Below are positions 44,326-52,633 of a stretch of DNA of 64,000 bases, piece by piece. The notes under the pieces are model-generated. The model was not told where the DNA came from. It did not search any database and was given only the letters and a program-made list of their open reading frames with translations. This DNA is from Lentilactobacillus fungorum. Lineage in GTDB: Bacteria > Bacillota > Bacilli > Lactobacillales > Lactobacillaceae. Where the stretch lies: contig NZ_BNJR01000016.1 in NCBI RefSeq assembly GCF_016860605.1, positions 1 through 64,000 on the forward strand, read 5' to 3'. The number at the start of each line of letters is the position of its first letter. Position 1 is the stretch's first letter. The translations under genes and the position numbers were made by a program.

Positions 44326-44446
44326 CAAAGTAGCCTAATCCATCCACCAAAGTAAAAGCATCCAAACACAAGATGCTTATGCGGAGGCTTCTGCTTAGCG
44401 GAGCGCGTTTCAGCAAAGTAGCCTAATCCATCCACCAAAGTAAAAG
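44284..44446. repeat. Tandem duplication of element tail plus flank
   Basis: A 46-bp segment starting GAGCGCGTTTCAGCAAAGTA occurs identically at 44313-44358 and 44401-44446. The 29 bases before each copy are also related (GTGCTTATGCGGAAGTTTCT versus GATGCTTATGCGGAGGCTTC), so about 75-88 bp including one arm of the palindrome were duplicated. Confidence 0.85.
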
Positions 44447-44531
44447 TATATAGACCTAGGGTGTCCATGCCCCATCCCCACCCAGTAAAACAATACCGCC
44501 ACTTAGCACAACCAAGAAAGAAGGGACAACC

Positions 44532-45695
44532 GTGAAAACCATTTATGACAAGCTGCGAGCCGCACAGATCGATGAGGTATTGATCAATGCGTTTCAAAAC
44601 GACAGTGATATTGTTTACACTGGCATTATCCAATATTTGAGTTCTAAGGATTTTATTATGGTCACTTATAACGACTATGGTCTCCAAGACGGAGAAGTTT
44701 ACTTGAAGATTAGTTCAGTTAAGCGAATCGAGACTGACAGCTACGACTTGGCAAGTATGAAGGAGCGGATTGCCTTTGATGAGATGCATCATATGACGGT
44801 TAATCCATCGTTTGATATGCCGATTAAAATGAGCGATTCGCTCTTTGATCGAGTAATCAAAACCCTCCATGACGATCAGCGAGTGGCCCTGATTATAACG
44901 AAAGACACGGATAACTTGAAATATAACGAAGGTTTAATTGATTCAGTTCAGCCAGATGGCGTTATTTTTCAAAATATCAATAAGTATGATTTTTCAAAAC
45001 GCCCTAAATACGTCATTAAATTTAATGATATTAGAGGAATTGAGTTTGGTGGAACAGAATTACAATTACTACAAGAAGCCAGGTCACTGATCACGCCAGC
45101 TAACCACGTTGATGAAACCATTATTTCTGATCCTGATGAGTTCAGAACCCAGGCCACTCAGTTTCGAAATAACCAACAATGGCTGATTATCGATACCAAT
45201 GATCAGCGTCGATATTTTTACGTTGGCCAGATCATTGCCAGCAATCATAGCGAATTGGTAATGTTGGTTGTCGATATGAATGGTCGCTTTGGCGGCTACG
45301 TTTGGATCCGCTATGACGATATTCGGCGAATGATTGTGGCGGCCGATTATTTACAAGTTGTAAAAAACTTTGTTCAGGCTAATCAGGCGGCTAAACATTT
45401 CTCATTGCCAGTTTTAAATGCCGACCGGGCGTTTGATGACGCGGACAACATGATGGTGAACATTATCAGCCAAGCAATTAACTATCAAAAAATTATTCGG
45501 TTTGAAACCAATGATGAAGAAAATTTTGTGGGTTATCCATTATCACTGGACTTTCAAACCGGGTTGTTGACAGTGGCGCTGTTGGATGTTGACGATGAAG
45601 GCGAGGAGCAGACAAGACAAGTCGGGATTGAAACAATTCGTGAAATGGCTTTTGATTACTTAAAAGCTTATCTGGCTGAAAATGAAGTGGATTAA
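44532..45695 (+). CDS. Four-module beta-rich protein of unknown function
   Basis: A 387-residue soluble acidic protein I do not recognise. Four similar modules can be aligned by eye: about residues 25-70 (YTGIIQYLSSKDFIMVTYND, then SSVKRIE), 115-175 (ending FNDIRGIEFGG), 215-275 (YVGQIIASNHSELVMLVVDM, then YDDIRRMIV), and 325-380 (GYPLSLDFQTGLLTVALLDV, then ETIREMAFD). Each reads as strand-strand-acidic turn-strand-ending in (V/I)xxI(R/K)xI/M, reminiscent of Sm-like or SH3-type barrels. The fold is inference. GAAGGGA precedes GTG/ATG at 44532. Confidence 0.6.
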   Translation: MKTIYDKLRAAQIDEVLINAFQNDSDIVYTGIIQYLSSKDFIMVTYNDYGLQDGEVYLKISSVKRIETDSYDLASMKERIAFDEMHHMTVNPSFDMPIKMSDSLFDRVIKTLHDDQRVALIITKDTDNLKYNEGLIDSVQPDGVIFQNINKYDFSKRPKYVIKFNDIRGIEFGGTELQLLQEARSLITPANHVDETIISDPDEFRTQATQFRNNQQWLIIDTNDQRRYFYVGQIIASNHSELVMLVVDMNGRFGGYVWIRYDDIRRMIVAADYLQVVKNFVQANQAAKHFSLPVLNADRAFDDADNMMVNIISQAINYQKIIRFETNDEENFVGYPLSLDFQTGLLTVALLDVDDEGEEQTRQVGIETIREMAFDYLKAYLAENEVD

Positions 45696-45758
45696 TGTGT
45701 TCCATCAACTGTCCTGATAGCATCCTTAACATGTTAATGTTGTAATCGAGGTAATATT

Positions 45759-46001
45759 ATGACGCGGACACAATTTGCCTTTTGCCCTTACTGTGGGGCT
45801 AAATTAACTGGTCATGAAACGGTTTGTCCTAACTGCGGCAAGCCTTTGTCACAAGCGACGACTTCTAAGCCATCATATAACCAACTATTTAGTAATCCCT
45901 ATAAAGAAGGGATGAAACGGTATCAACAGCAGCGCGGCGGCAAAAAATCGCTCAAAGCTGCTAAACCATCGCTGTGGCAGCGGTGGTTCCATAAAAGGTG
46001 A
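45759..46001 (+). CDS. Zinc-ribbon protein (80 aa)
   Basis: Two CxxC knuckles, FCPYCGAKL and VCPNCGKPL, form a zinc ribbon in the first 30 residues; the rest is basic (KRYQQQRGGKKSLKAAK). No membrane segment. ATG 45759 with GAGGTAA. It follows the four-module protein by 63 bases on the same strand and may be co-transcribed. The basic tail suggests nucleic-acid or ribosome contact, unproven. Confidence 0.7.
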   Translation: MTRTQFAFCPYCGAKLTGHETVCPNCGKPLSQATTSKPSYNQLFSNPYKEGMKRYQQQRGGKKSLKAAKPSLWQRWFHKR

Positions 46002-46114
46002 CAATCATGTGGGACAGGCTCATTTTGCATATATGCAAGTGATGCTTGGCCCACATTTTTAATTGGGACTTATAATGATTACGTTCTAAATTTTTGGTCA
46101 AAATAATTATATTA

Positions 46115-46135
46115 AAGATAAGTATCTTATATAAT
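46115..46135 (+). promoter_or_regulatory. Promoter -10 with overlapping inverted repeat
   Basis: AAGATA-AG-TATCTT (46115-46128) lies directly before TATAAT (46130-46135), so a protein bound there would block the promoter of the SDR gene. No clear -35 was found. Confidence 0.4.
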
Positions 46136-46175
46136 AGAGATGGATAAAATGTTGTCTGTGATAAGGAGGTATATG

Positions 46176-46910
46176 ATGGCTAAGTTAGATGGTAAAGTTG
46201 CAATTATTACTGGGGCATCCCAAGGAATGGGTGCCAGTCATGCTAGGCTCTTTGTAAGTGAGGGAGCCAAAGTTGTCATTACGGATATCAACGAGGAAAA
46301 AGGACGGGCATTAGCTGATGATTTAGGGGACAACGCAGTCTTTATCAAGCAAGACGTTGCCAGCGAAGATGATTGGCAAAAAGTTGTTGACCAAACAGTT
46401 GATAAATTTGGTAAAATCGACATTTTAGTTAACAATGCAGGAATTAGTTTTAATAAATCGCTTGCTGAAATCACGACGGCGGATTACCTGAAGATTTTCC
46501 AAATCAATCAACTGTCTGTCTTCTTAGGAATGAAGACAGTTGCGCCAGTTATGGAAAAGAATGGTGCCGGCAGTATCGTCAACGTTTCATCAATGAATGG
46601 CTTAGTTGGTGGGGCAATTGGTTATACGGATACGAAGTTTGCGGTCCGGGGAATGACTAAAGCGGCTGCTTTGCAGTTAGCACATTCCGGGATTCGGGTA
46701 AATTCCGTGCATCCAGGGGTCATTTCGACGCCGATGATTCACCAAGGCGATAGCGAGGCTGTAATTAAAGAATTTGCCAAAGCCATTCCGCTTCAGCGAG
46801 TTGCGGAACCGGAAGAAGTTTCTAAGATGGTCCTCTTCTTAGCATCAGACGACGCCAGTTACTCAACTGGATCAGAATTTGTGGTAGATGGCGGCTTAAC
46901 GGCTCAATAA
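46176..46910 (+). CDS. Short-chain dehydrogenase/reductase (alcohol or diacetyl reductase-like)
   Basis: A 244-residue classical SDR: cofactor motif TGASQGMGASHA, NNAG at the end of strand 4, catalytic Ser in VNVSSMNG and YTDTK as the YxxxK pair. VITDIN after strand 2 suggests NAD(H) preference because an acidic residue ends that strand. Sequence pattern resembles lactobacillar R-specific alcohol dehydrogenases and acetoin/diacetyl reductases, including the terminal FVVDGGLTAQ. Start ATG 46176, six bases after AAGGAGG. Monocistronic. Confidence 0.85.
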   Translation: MAKLDGKVAIITGASQGMGASHARLFVSEGAKVVITDINEEKGRALADDLGDNAVFIKQDVASEDDWQKVVDQTVDKFGKIDILVNNAGISFNKSLAEITTADYLKIFQINQLSVFLGMKTVAPVMEKNGAGSIVNVSSMNGLVGGAIGYTDTKFAVRGMTKAAALQLAHSGIRVNSVHPGVISTPMIHQGDSEAVIKEFAKAIPLQRVAEPEEVSKMVLFLASDDASYSTGSEFVVDGGLTAQ

Positions 46911-46973
46911 GCGTGAGTCGTTCTCAAAAGGTGTTTTCTGATGAAGGGGCTTTGACCCCAGCACTAAAAAATA

Positions 46974-47030
46974 ACTAGCCTAACCATTTGAAGTTTTTCT
47001 CAAAGGTGGTTAGGCTAGGTGTTTTTGTGT
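46974..47030 (+). terminator. Terminator after the SDR gene
   Basis: CTAGCCTAACCA and TGGTTAGGCTAG arms (with inner TTTGA/TCAAA), then GTGTTTTTGTG. Confidence 0.8.
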
Positions 47031-47102
47031 TGGGGTCAGTTTATATCAGGCAAATGCATTTTTTGATAAATAAGGCCGGGTAGTCCGAATCGTGATTAAC
47101 AG

Positions 47103-47243
47103 TTATCCCAGCAATGCACCACCTAAAATTACCCCAAAATCATCGTAATCAACTGGGGCCAGCTTAACATGGAAACCAACTGCCAGTATGAGCGCAATTA
47201 ACACCATTAAAATGAACACTAAGAAAAATAGTACATCATCCAC
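47103..47243 (-). CDS. Possible small membrane protein (46 aa)
   Basis: From GTG 47243 an open frame encodes one strong hydrophobic helix (LFFLVFILMVLIALILAVGF) and a short acidic tail (VDYDDFGVILGG). A G-rich site (CGGGGGAA) lies about nine bases upstream. Composition is what one expects of a single-pass membrane peptide. Non-ATG start and short length keep confidence low. Confidence 0.4.
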   Translation of the reverse strand: MDDVLFFLVFILMVLIALILAVGFHVKLAPVDYDDFGVILGGALLG

Positions 47244-47467
47244 CACTCATTCCCCCGTTCTCAATCTGTTATTGGTGACGCATCCACACAATAATTGATA
47301 ATGAGTAATTAGTAAATCGTTTAATCTAACGCTTAAGGTTATTTTAAGTTAACTTACGTTTTGCTTATTTTCTTGATTTTATAATAAGAAAATCATAACT
47401 TTGGGTAAATTTATAAATAAAAGGCATAAAAGTAGTGCGTGGGTTATGATATTATGATGACTACCGG

Positions 47468-47479
47468 TTGATCGATCAA
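47468..47479. promoter_or_regulatory. Perfect 12-bp palindrome before prsA
   Basis: TTGATCGATCAA lies 33 bases before the PrsA start and just after TATGAT, a possible -10. Could be an operator at the start of transcription; no cognate regulator is evident. Confidence 0.3.
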
Positions 47480-47511
47480 TGGTAATTATTTAGGGAATGG
47501 AGTTGTTTGAT

Positions 47512-48393
47512 ATGAAACAATGGCTAATTGGTTTAGTCTGTGTTTTAGTGGGGTTGGTTCTTGTAGGTTGTAGTTGGCAGGCAATTGCAACAATTAATGG
47601 GGATTATATTTCAAAAGAAGCTTATTATAATCGAATGAAGAATAGCGCGGCTGGTAGGCAAACACTTCAAGAGATGATTCTTGAAAAAGCCCTTAACCAA
47701 CAATATGGCAAGCAAGTGACGACTTCGGAAGTGAAGCGGCAATATCAACGCTATCAAAACCAATCAGGGATGTCGTTTAAAGCCTTTTTAACGCAAAATG
47801 ATTTGACAGCCACTCAGCTGAAGAACCGGATTCGGGAAAGTTTGCTGCTAAAAGCGGCTGTTCAAGTCAATACTAAGTTGACACCTAAACTATTAAGACA
47901 TCATTTTAAGACTTATCATCCCAAAGTTTCGGTTGCTCAAATTCTAACCAGTAGCCGAGCAACGGCTGAAAAAGCAATTCAACAATTGGCGGCTGGCAAA
48001 TCGTTTGCCAGCTTGGCTAAGAAGTATTCAATCGATGCGGCTACTAAAGACAAAGGCGGGGAAATGGCATCGTTTGACAGCACTAATTCATCTTTGGACA
48101 CTAACTTTAAGGCGGCTGCCTTTAAGCTAAAAGATGGCCAGTATACGACGACCCCAGTTAAAACGTCCTATGGATATGAAGTCATCAAAATGCGGCACCA
48201 GGCACGGAAAGGGACCGTTTCGGATCACAAAAAAGAGCTGACGGATCAAGTTGTTTCAGCAAAGATGAATGATCCAGAAGCATTGCGGGGGATTGTTACC
48301 AAAGTGTTGCGTCAAGCAAAAATCACCATCCATGATAAGGGAATGCAGCACGCTTTGGCCGGCTATATCAATCAATCTGCTAAAATGATGTAA
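47512..48393 (+). CDS. prsA: PrsA foldase lipoprotein (parvulin peptidyl-prolyl isomerase)
   Basis: A 293-residue lipoprotein: signal peptide with lipobox LVGC near residue 21, N-terminal chaperone helices (EAYYNRMKNSAAGRQTLQEM), and a central parvulin domain (VSVAQILTSSRATAEKAIQQ, FASLAKKYSIDAATKDKGGE, SSYGYEVIK-type end). It assists folding of exported proteins outside the membrane. Start ATG 47512 with GGAG nine bases before; ATG 47497 has no site. Confidence 0.9.
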   Translation: MKQWLIGLVCVLVGLVLVGCSWQAIATINGDYISKEAYYNRMKNSAAGRQTLQEMILEKALNQQYGKQVTTSEVKRQYQRYQNQSGMSFKAFLTQNDLTATQLKNRIRESLLLKAAVQVNTKLTPKLLRHHFKTYHPKVSVAQILTSSRATAEKAIQQLAAGKSFASLAKKYSIDAATKDKGGEMASFDSTNSSLDTNFKAAAFKLKDGQYTTTPVKTSYGYEVIKMRHQARKGTVSDHKKELTDQVVSAKMNDPEALRGIVTKVLRQAKITIHDKGMQHALAGYINQSAKMM

Positions 48394-48550
48394 TGTGCTG
48401 GCTGTCGGCTAAGGAGCCCGTTAATAAATGGTCAAATAAGCGAGTCTAGTTGATGAACAACCAAACGGAAGAAGCAAACCACCCGTAATTACAACCTAAA
48501 TCGCCGCCCATACTTGGCTTAAAGCTGGGCCAAATGGCAGCTGTCGGTCA

Positions 48551-48607
48551 TTTAACAAAAGCCTCCAACCATTTCAAAACCGAAAATGGTTGGAGGCTTT
48601 TGTTAAA
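48551..48607. terminator. Long perfect bidirectional terminator
   Basis: Perfect 24-bp arms (48551-48574 and 48584-48607; core AAAAGCCTCCAACCATTT) with a nine-base loop. It lies between prsA and the convergent small HTH gene. The remaining sequence from 48394 to 48806 shows no gene. Confidence 0.85.
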
Positions 48608-48806
48608 TTCTGGGAGCAAAACGCTTTTTGTCCCAGTCGCTTTTATGTCAATTATTGAGTGTCTTTGCCACACAAATTATCAATGAGTGCTAAAAATGAG
48701 TGCTTGGCTTGGACAGTTGAGAGCGGATCAATTTCACGGGCAAGCTAACAATCGTGAGCAAGTGTTAAATCGGAGTTTATTGGTAAAGCGCCAATTGAAT
48801 GCTAGA

Positions 48807-48989
48807 TTATCTGACAAATGCTTCAATCACGCGCTTTTCGTCTGGAGTCGGTTCGGATTCCATCGATTTGATATCGTGGAGGCGTTCAACGGAAATGTGC
48901 AGGTTAAATGCTAACGCAGTATCAGGCATGTCATTTTTCTTTTGATAATTGATAATTTCTTCAGCAAGGGTACTAAATTGTTCTGCCAT
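48807..48989 (-). CDS. Small helical protein (LBP_cg2779-like, 60 aa)
   Basis: Sixty residues, all helical: FSTLAEEIINYQKKNDMPDT then ALAFNLHISVERLHDIKSME, followed by PTPDEKRVIEAF. The second and third helices resemble a helix-turn-helix. It recalls a small family common in lactobacilli that I associate with the name LBP_cg2779; function unknown. GGAGG precedes ATG 48989. Confidence 0.65.
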   Translation of the reverse strand: MAEQFSTLAEEIINYQKKNDMPDTALAFNLHISVERLHDIKSMESEPTPDEKRVIEAFVR

Positions 48990-49063
48990 TATAATTCCTC
49001 CATTTGATAAACCTCATGTTGCCATATCTCTATTATAGCAATAAAACCCAAATGGCACACATA

Positions 49064-49414
49064 TTAACGATGCTTTAGTCCATATTCCATCACAGCCGTG
49101 ATAATGGCCACAATAATCAGCGCGACCCACGGATTGTTAGTTTGAATATAGAAGTAATACAGTAAGCCAAGGGAAACTACTGCTTCACCAAGGTATCGTT
49201 CAATACGGTTGGGCAATGACAAGAATGCTAACCCTAATAAGAAAGTAATACTACCAACTAAAACGGTCTTGCCGCTATCCAGCGACAAAAACTGATTAAA
49301 TAACCCATACAGGTCAATAACAGCGCCTACGACTAACGCGAAGATCCCAAATACAAATGCAAACATGTTTGCCCGCAATTTAACCGCCTTCTTCCACTCT
49401 TTCTGTCTTAACAT
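49064..49414 (-). CDS. Hypothetical membrane protein (116 aa)
   Basis: Four hydrophobic segments after a basic N-terminus (RQKEWKKAVKLRAN). No family recognised. Lies after the YkoEDC operon on the same strand, 39 bases behind ykoC, so it might be co-transcribed, but it has no obvious link to vitamin transport. Confidence 0.55.
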   Translation of the reverse strand: MLRQKEWKKAVKLRANMFAFVFGIFALVVGAVIDLYGLFNQFLSLDSGKTVLVGSITFLLGLAFLSLPNRIERYLGEAVVSLGLLYYFYIQTNNPWVALIIVAIITAVMEYGLKHR

Positions 49415-49453
49415 TATTATAATGCAAAACAGTTATTTCAGGAATATAAGCCG

Positions 49454-50107
49454 TTAATATCTAATGAAGAATAACAACCCCTGGACGATCGCGAATAAGC
49501 CGATAAACCAGCTCCAATCCAAGCCGGTAATGCGGATGACTCGGTAGTGGGTTCGTTTTTGATCTTCGACGAACCCATGAGAAGTCATCGCTTCGGCTAG
49601 ATTCTGTGACCACTGAATGGACGATAAGATCGCCTTGAAATAAAGTTTAGGTGACCAAAAATGAAGGGCTTCGCCACGCATTAGCGCCGATGTTTTGATG
49701 ATTTTAACCTCTTCGTTAATCTTGGGCATCAGATTAAAAGCTGCCAAGACACCGTAGGCAAACTTAGATGGCAAGCGAAAGTCCTGCTCCAAGGTGAGAG
49801 CCAAATCAGTAATACTACTGGTAAGCGTAAAGGTTGCCCCTAAGAAAACATAAGCATAGATCCGGGTGAACAGAATCCAGGCAAAATGAATGCCGGCAGT
49901 CCCGTACAGCCATTGGGAGACAAATAACCCAAGCGCTGGGAAGAACGGCCAAAGAATCAACCCTAGCAGTGCTTTGAAGCTGATTCGATGAATAAGAATG
50001 TAGCCAAAGCTGGCAATAATTAAAATCACGTTAACAATCAGCGATTGCGTAAATGAAATCTCCAAAGCAATCGCCATGACAAGGAGTAGTTTTAATCCAG
50101 GATTCAT
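49454..50107 (-). CDS. ykoC: ECF-type transporter T component (CbiQ/YkoC family)
   Basis: A 217-residue membrane protein of the CbiQ family with about five hydrophobic segments. The coupling motifs with Ala-Arg-Gly-type charge pattern are seen as SALMRGEAL and SQNLAEAMTSHGF. ATGA overlap with the ATPase gene. Together with the neighbours it forms a YkoEDC-type importer for thiamine or its pyrimidine HMP. Confidence 0.82.
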   Translation of the reverse strand: MNPGLKLLLVMAIALEISFTQSLIVNVILIIASFGYILIHRISFKALLGLILWPFFPALGLFVSQWLYGTAGIHFAWILFTRIYAYVFLGATFTLTSSITDLALTLEQDFRLPSKFAYGVLAAFNLMPKINEEVKIIKTSALMRGEALHFWSPKLYFKAILSSIQWSQNLAEAMTSHGFVEDQKRTHYRVIRITGLDWSWFIGLFAIVQGLLFFIRY

Positions 50108-51534
50108 TTGATAACCTCCTGGTAAGTTAAGTTTTGATCAGCGAAATGAGCGTGGTAGTCAATCAGCGGGTCTAAGCCGGACAATTGATGCGAAATAATA
50201 ATTTGGGTTTGGTGAAATTGGGATTTGGCCCGGTTTAAAAAGCCGACGACGACTTCCAGTGAATGATAATCCAACCCTTTAAATGGTTCATCCAGTAACA
50301 GGACGGGCGGATTCATGATTAACATTTCAATGATCTGAAGCTTCTTTTTTTGCCCTTCACTCAAAGAATAAACGACTTGATCTTCTCGTCCTTCAATGTT
50401 GAGCTGCTTGAGCATGCTAGCAACATCGTCATTGGTATAAGCTTGATTAGTCCGGTTCTTGAGGGATAAATCAAGTTCTTCTTTAACGGTGATGTTTAGA
50501 AATTGGTTTTCGGCATCTTGAAATAAAAGTGTGACGTTTTTAGCATATGACAAGGGACGAATCTTTTGAATATTTTTCCCCGAATATTCAATCGTTCCTT
50601 CGTATGGTAATAGTTTGGTCAGTGCGTTAAATAATGTCGACTTGCCAATCCCATTAGCCCCCGTGATTAAGGTTGTTTTCCCCTGGTAGAATTTGAATTT
50701 GCCAAGCGCAAGTAGCAGTGAATGGTGCGGCTGCAATTTAAAATCATTGATATCAATAACTGACGGCGTCCCTTTGGCTGGGATCTCAACTTGTTTATTA
50801 ATTGTCTGCGTAGTCTTGAATTGATCGAAGAAGTGTTGAGCAGCTGGTGCAGCTAATAAATTAATCTGGTGAGAATCCGGGTCAAGATAGTAAAACTCGT
50901 CAATGACACCTTGATAATCGTTTAGGTCGTGGTCAGCCAGGATAATCGTTTTCCCGTGTTCTTGTTGGAGGAGTTTGAGTTTTTTGATCAAGTCCAGCCG
51001 CGAATCCGGGTCGATACTGGCAAACGGTTCGTCTAAGACAATCACTGGCGGGTCCATTGCAACGATGCAGGCCAATGCGACGCGTTGCTTTTCGCCGCCA
51101 GAAAGTGTGTTAATGACTCGTGACCGTAACTTTTCGATGCCGCAAAAGGCAAGGGCGTGGTTGATAATCTCGTCCATTTTGCTGGGATCAACCAGCATAT
51201 TTTCCAACACAAAAGTTAGCTCGTGGATGACAGTGTCCATGGCGAACTGTTGGTTGGGGTTTTGAAACATCATGGCAACCGAATGGCTGATTTGATTCCT
51301 GGGGATTTGTTTGACGTCGACTTCACCAAATTTGATGCTTCCCAGCGCATCGTTGCCGATGAAGTGCGGATAAAGCCCCGCAATAAAATACAGCAAAGTA
51401 GATTTCCCACTGCCGGACGGGCCGGTTAATAGGGAAAAGTGGTTGTGCTTAAAAGTGATGGTCACGTCATTTAGAACCTTGACTTCGCTTTTAGGGTATT
51501 CGTAAGTGAAATGATTAATTGAAACGTCAGTCAT
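50104..51534 (-). CDS. ykoD: Double ABC ATPase of the thiamine/HMP importer (YkoD)
   Basis: A 476-residue protein with two fused ATPase halves. First half: GPSGSGKSTLL, NTLSGGEKQRVALA, VIVLDEPFASIDP. Second half: GANGIGKSTL, YSLSEGQKKKLQ, VLLLDEPFKGLD. Such fusions power ECF-like group importers. Start ATG 51534 with AAAGGA upstream. Second gene of the operon; a palindromic element lies between ykoE and this gene. Confidence 0.88.
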   Translation of the reverse strand: MTDVSINHFTYEYPKSEVKVLNDVTITFKHNHFSLLTGPSGSGKSTLLYFIAGLYPHFIGNDALGSIKFGEVDVKQIPRNQISHSVAMMFQNPNQQFAMDTVIHELTFVLENMLVDPSKMDEIINHALAFCGIEKLRSRVINTLSGGEKQRVALACIVAMDPPVIVLDEPFASIDPDSRLDLIKKLKLLQQEHGKTIILADHDLNDYQGVIDEFYYLDPDSHQINLLAAPAAQHFFDQFKTTQTINKQVEIPAKGTPSVIDINDFKLQPHHSLLLALGKFKFYQGKTTLITGANGIGKSTLFNALTKLLPYEGTIEYSGKNIQKIRPLSYAKNVTLLFQDAENQFLNITVKEELDLSLKNRTNQAYTNDDVASMLKQLNIEGREDQVVYSLSEGQKKKLQIIEMLIMNPPVLLLDEPFKGLDYHSLEVVVGFLNRAKSQFHQTQIIISHQLSGLDPLIDYHAHFADQNLTYQEVIK

Positions 51535-51555
51535 GATTAGCTGTCCTTTTATAGT

Positions 51556-51674
51556 AGTGAGCGGAGCCAGGCGCTTAGAAATCGGAGTATAAGTCTCCTC
51601 GGACAGGAATTCCCGGGCTTGGAATTTCTGTCCGAGGTGCTTATACGGAGATTTCTGCCTGGCGCAGCTGTCCT
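51556..51674 (-). repeat. Palindromic element, reverse, inside operon
   Basis: Lies exactly between the stop of ykoE and the ribosome site of ykoD. Outer variant GCCAGGC/GCCTGGC, AAATC/GATTT, GTATAAG/CTTATAC, CCTCGGACAG/CTGTCCGAGG. Any transcript from the riboswitch into ykoD must contain this hairpin. Confidence 0.88.
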
Positions 51675-52268
51675 TTACAACGAAAATGCGTTACTACGGT
51701 CCAAAAGTTTAACGATCATCTTGGTTAAAACGCCACCGAAGATGAAAGTTGAAATGTAGCGGGTAACAAAAAGCGCCAATAACAATGGGATCCCAAACTT
51801 GTTATAGCCGTTCTTAATCATATCCCAAGCAAAGGTGACGATAACGGTCGTAAAGATCGAAGCGTTCAAGCTGACCCAGTCATAGCGCTTATAACCGGTA
51901 AAGGCGAAACCTAACTCTGAACCGATTCCTTGGACGATCCCGGAAATAAAGGCGCCAGCACCCCATTGACCGCCTAAAAAGACTTCAACGGCAGCACCAA
52001 GAAATTCGCCAACAAACGCTGAGCCAAATGTCCGAACGACAAAGCCGGTTAAAGGACCTGCCATACACCAGAGCCCCATTAATAGGTCATTTGCAAATGG
52101 CGCGCCGCCAATTGGTGTAAGGGCAACGGTCAATGCAGTATATAGGAAACCGGCGCCCCAGAAAATAATTCCAGTAAAAATTGCGATCAAAGCAATCAAG
52201 ATAATGTTTCGAAGAGTCCATTTGCTTTGATGATGACGATTCATGCTGGCTTGTGTTTTATTATCCAT
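51675..52268 (-). CDS. ykoE: Thiamine/HMP importer S-like component (YkoE family)
   Basis: A 197-residue membrane protein with five or six hydrophobic segments. YkoE-like regions are ANDLLMGLWCMAGPLTGFVV and GSELGFAFTGYKRYDW. Start ATG 52268 with GAGG nine bases upstream; the longer ORF is rejected. Directly follows the TPP riboswitch and its terminator, which supports a thiamine-related substrate. Confidence 0.87.
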   Translation of the reverse strand: MDNKTQASMNRHHQSKWTLRNIILIALIAIFTGIIFWGAGFLYTALTVALTPIGGAPFANDLLMGLWCMAGPLTGFVVRTFGSAFVGEFLGAAVEVFLGGQWGAGAFISGIVQGIGSELGFAFTGYKRYDWVSLNASIFTTVIVTFAWDMIKNGYNKFGIPLLLALFVTRYISTFIFGGVLTKMIVKLLDRSNAFSL

Positions 52269-52365
52269 CAACAATACCTCCCAAATACAGATTTCATACA
52301 AAATTCAAAGGCTGTCCAAGCGGGCTGACTCCAACAACAGTCAATGTGTGCCGCTTATCAAAGCA

Positions 52366-52410
52366 ATCAAAAAAGCCAGCGCAAAACGTGAAGTTTTACC
52401 CTGGCTGAAA
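52366..52410 (-). terminator. TPP riboswitch terminator
   Basis: Minus strand: CAGCCAGGGTAAAAC pairs imperfectly with GTTTTGCGCTGGCT, followed by TTTTTG. It lies between the aptamer and ykoE. Confidence 0.8.
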
Positions 52411-52441
52411 AGTCATCTAAATGCAATTAATCCATTTAAAT

Positions 52442-52528
52442 ACAACGGAAGTATGCTCCCTTCGCTGGTACTAACCAGATCAGGTTCGATGGGTTTTTCT
52501 CAGCCGTTAGGCACCCCAGATAAGTTGT
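52442..52528 (-). promoter_or_regulatory. TPP riboswitch (THI element)
   Basis: Minus strand reads CTGGGGTGCC, GGCTGAGAAAAACCC, GAACCTGATCTGGTTAGTAC and CAGCGAAGGGAGC, the diagnostic THI-box blocks in correct order. With the downstream terminator it should switch off the ykoEDC importer when thiamine pyrophosphate is plentiful. Confidence 0.95.
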
Positions 52529-52633
52529 ATGATCAAGTTCAGTATACTAAATTTAAAATCAATTTACAAACCATTTTCAGGCATTGTAGAATGGAAGAGG
52601 ATAGTTGCTAAAGCAGAAACAGGAGGATTTAAC

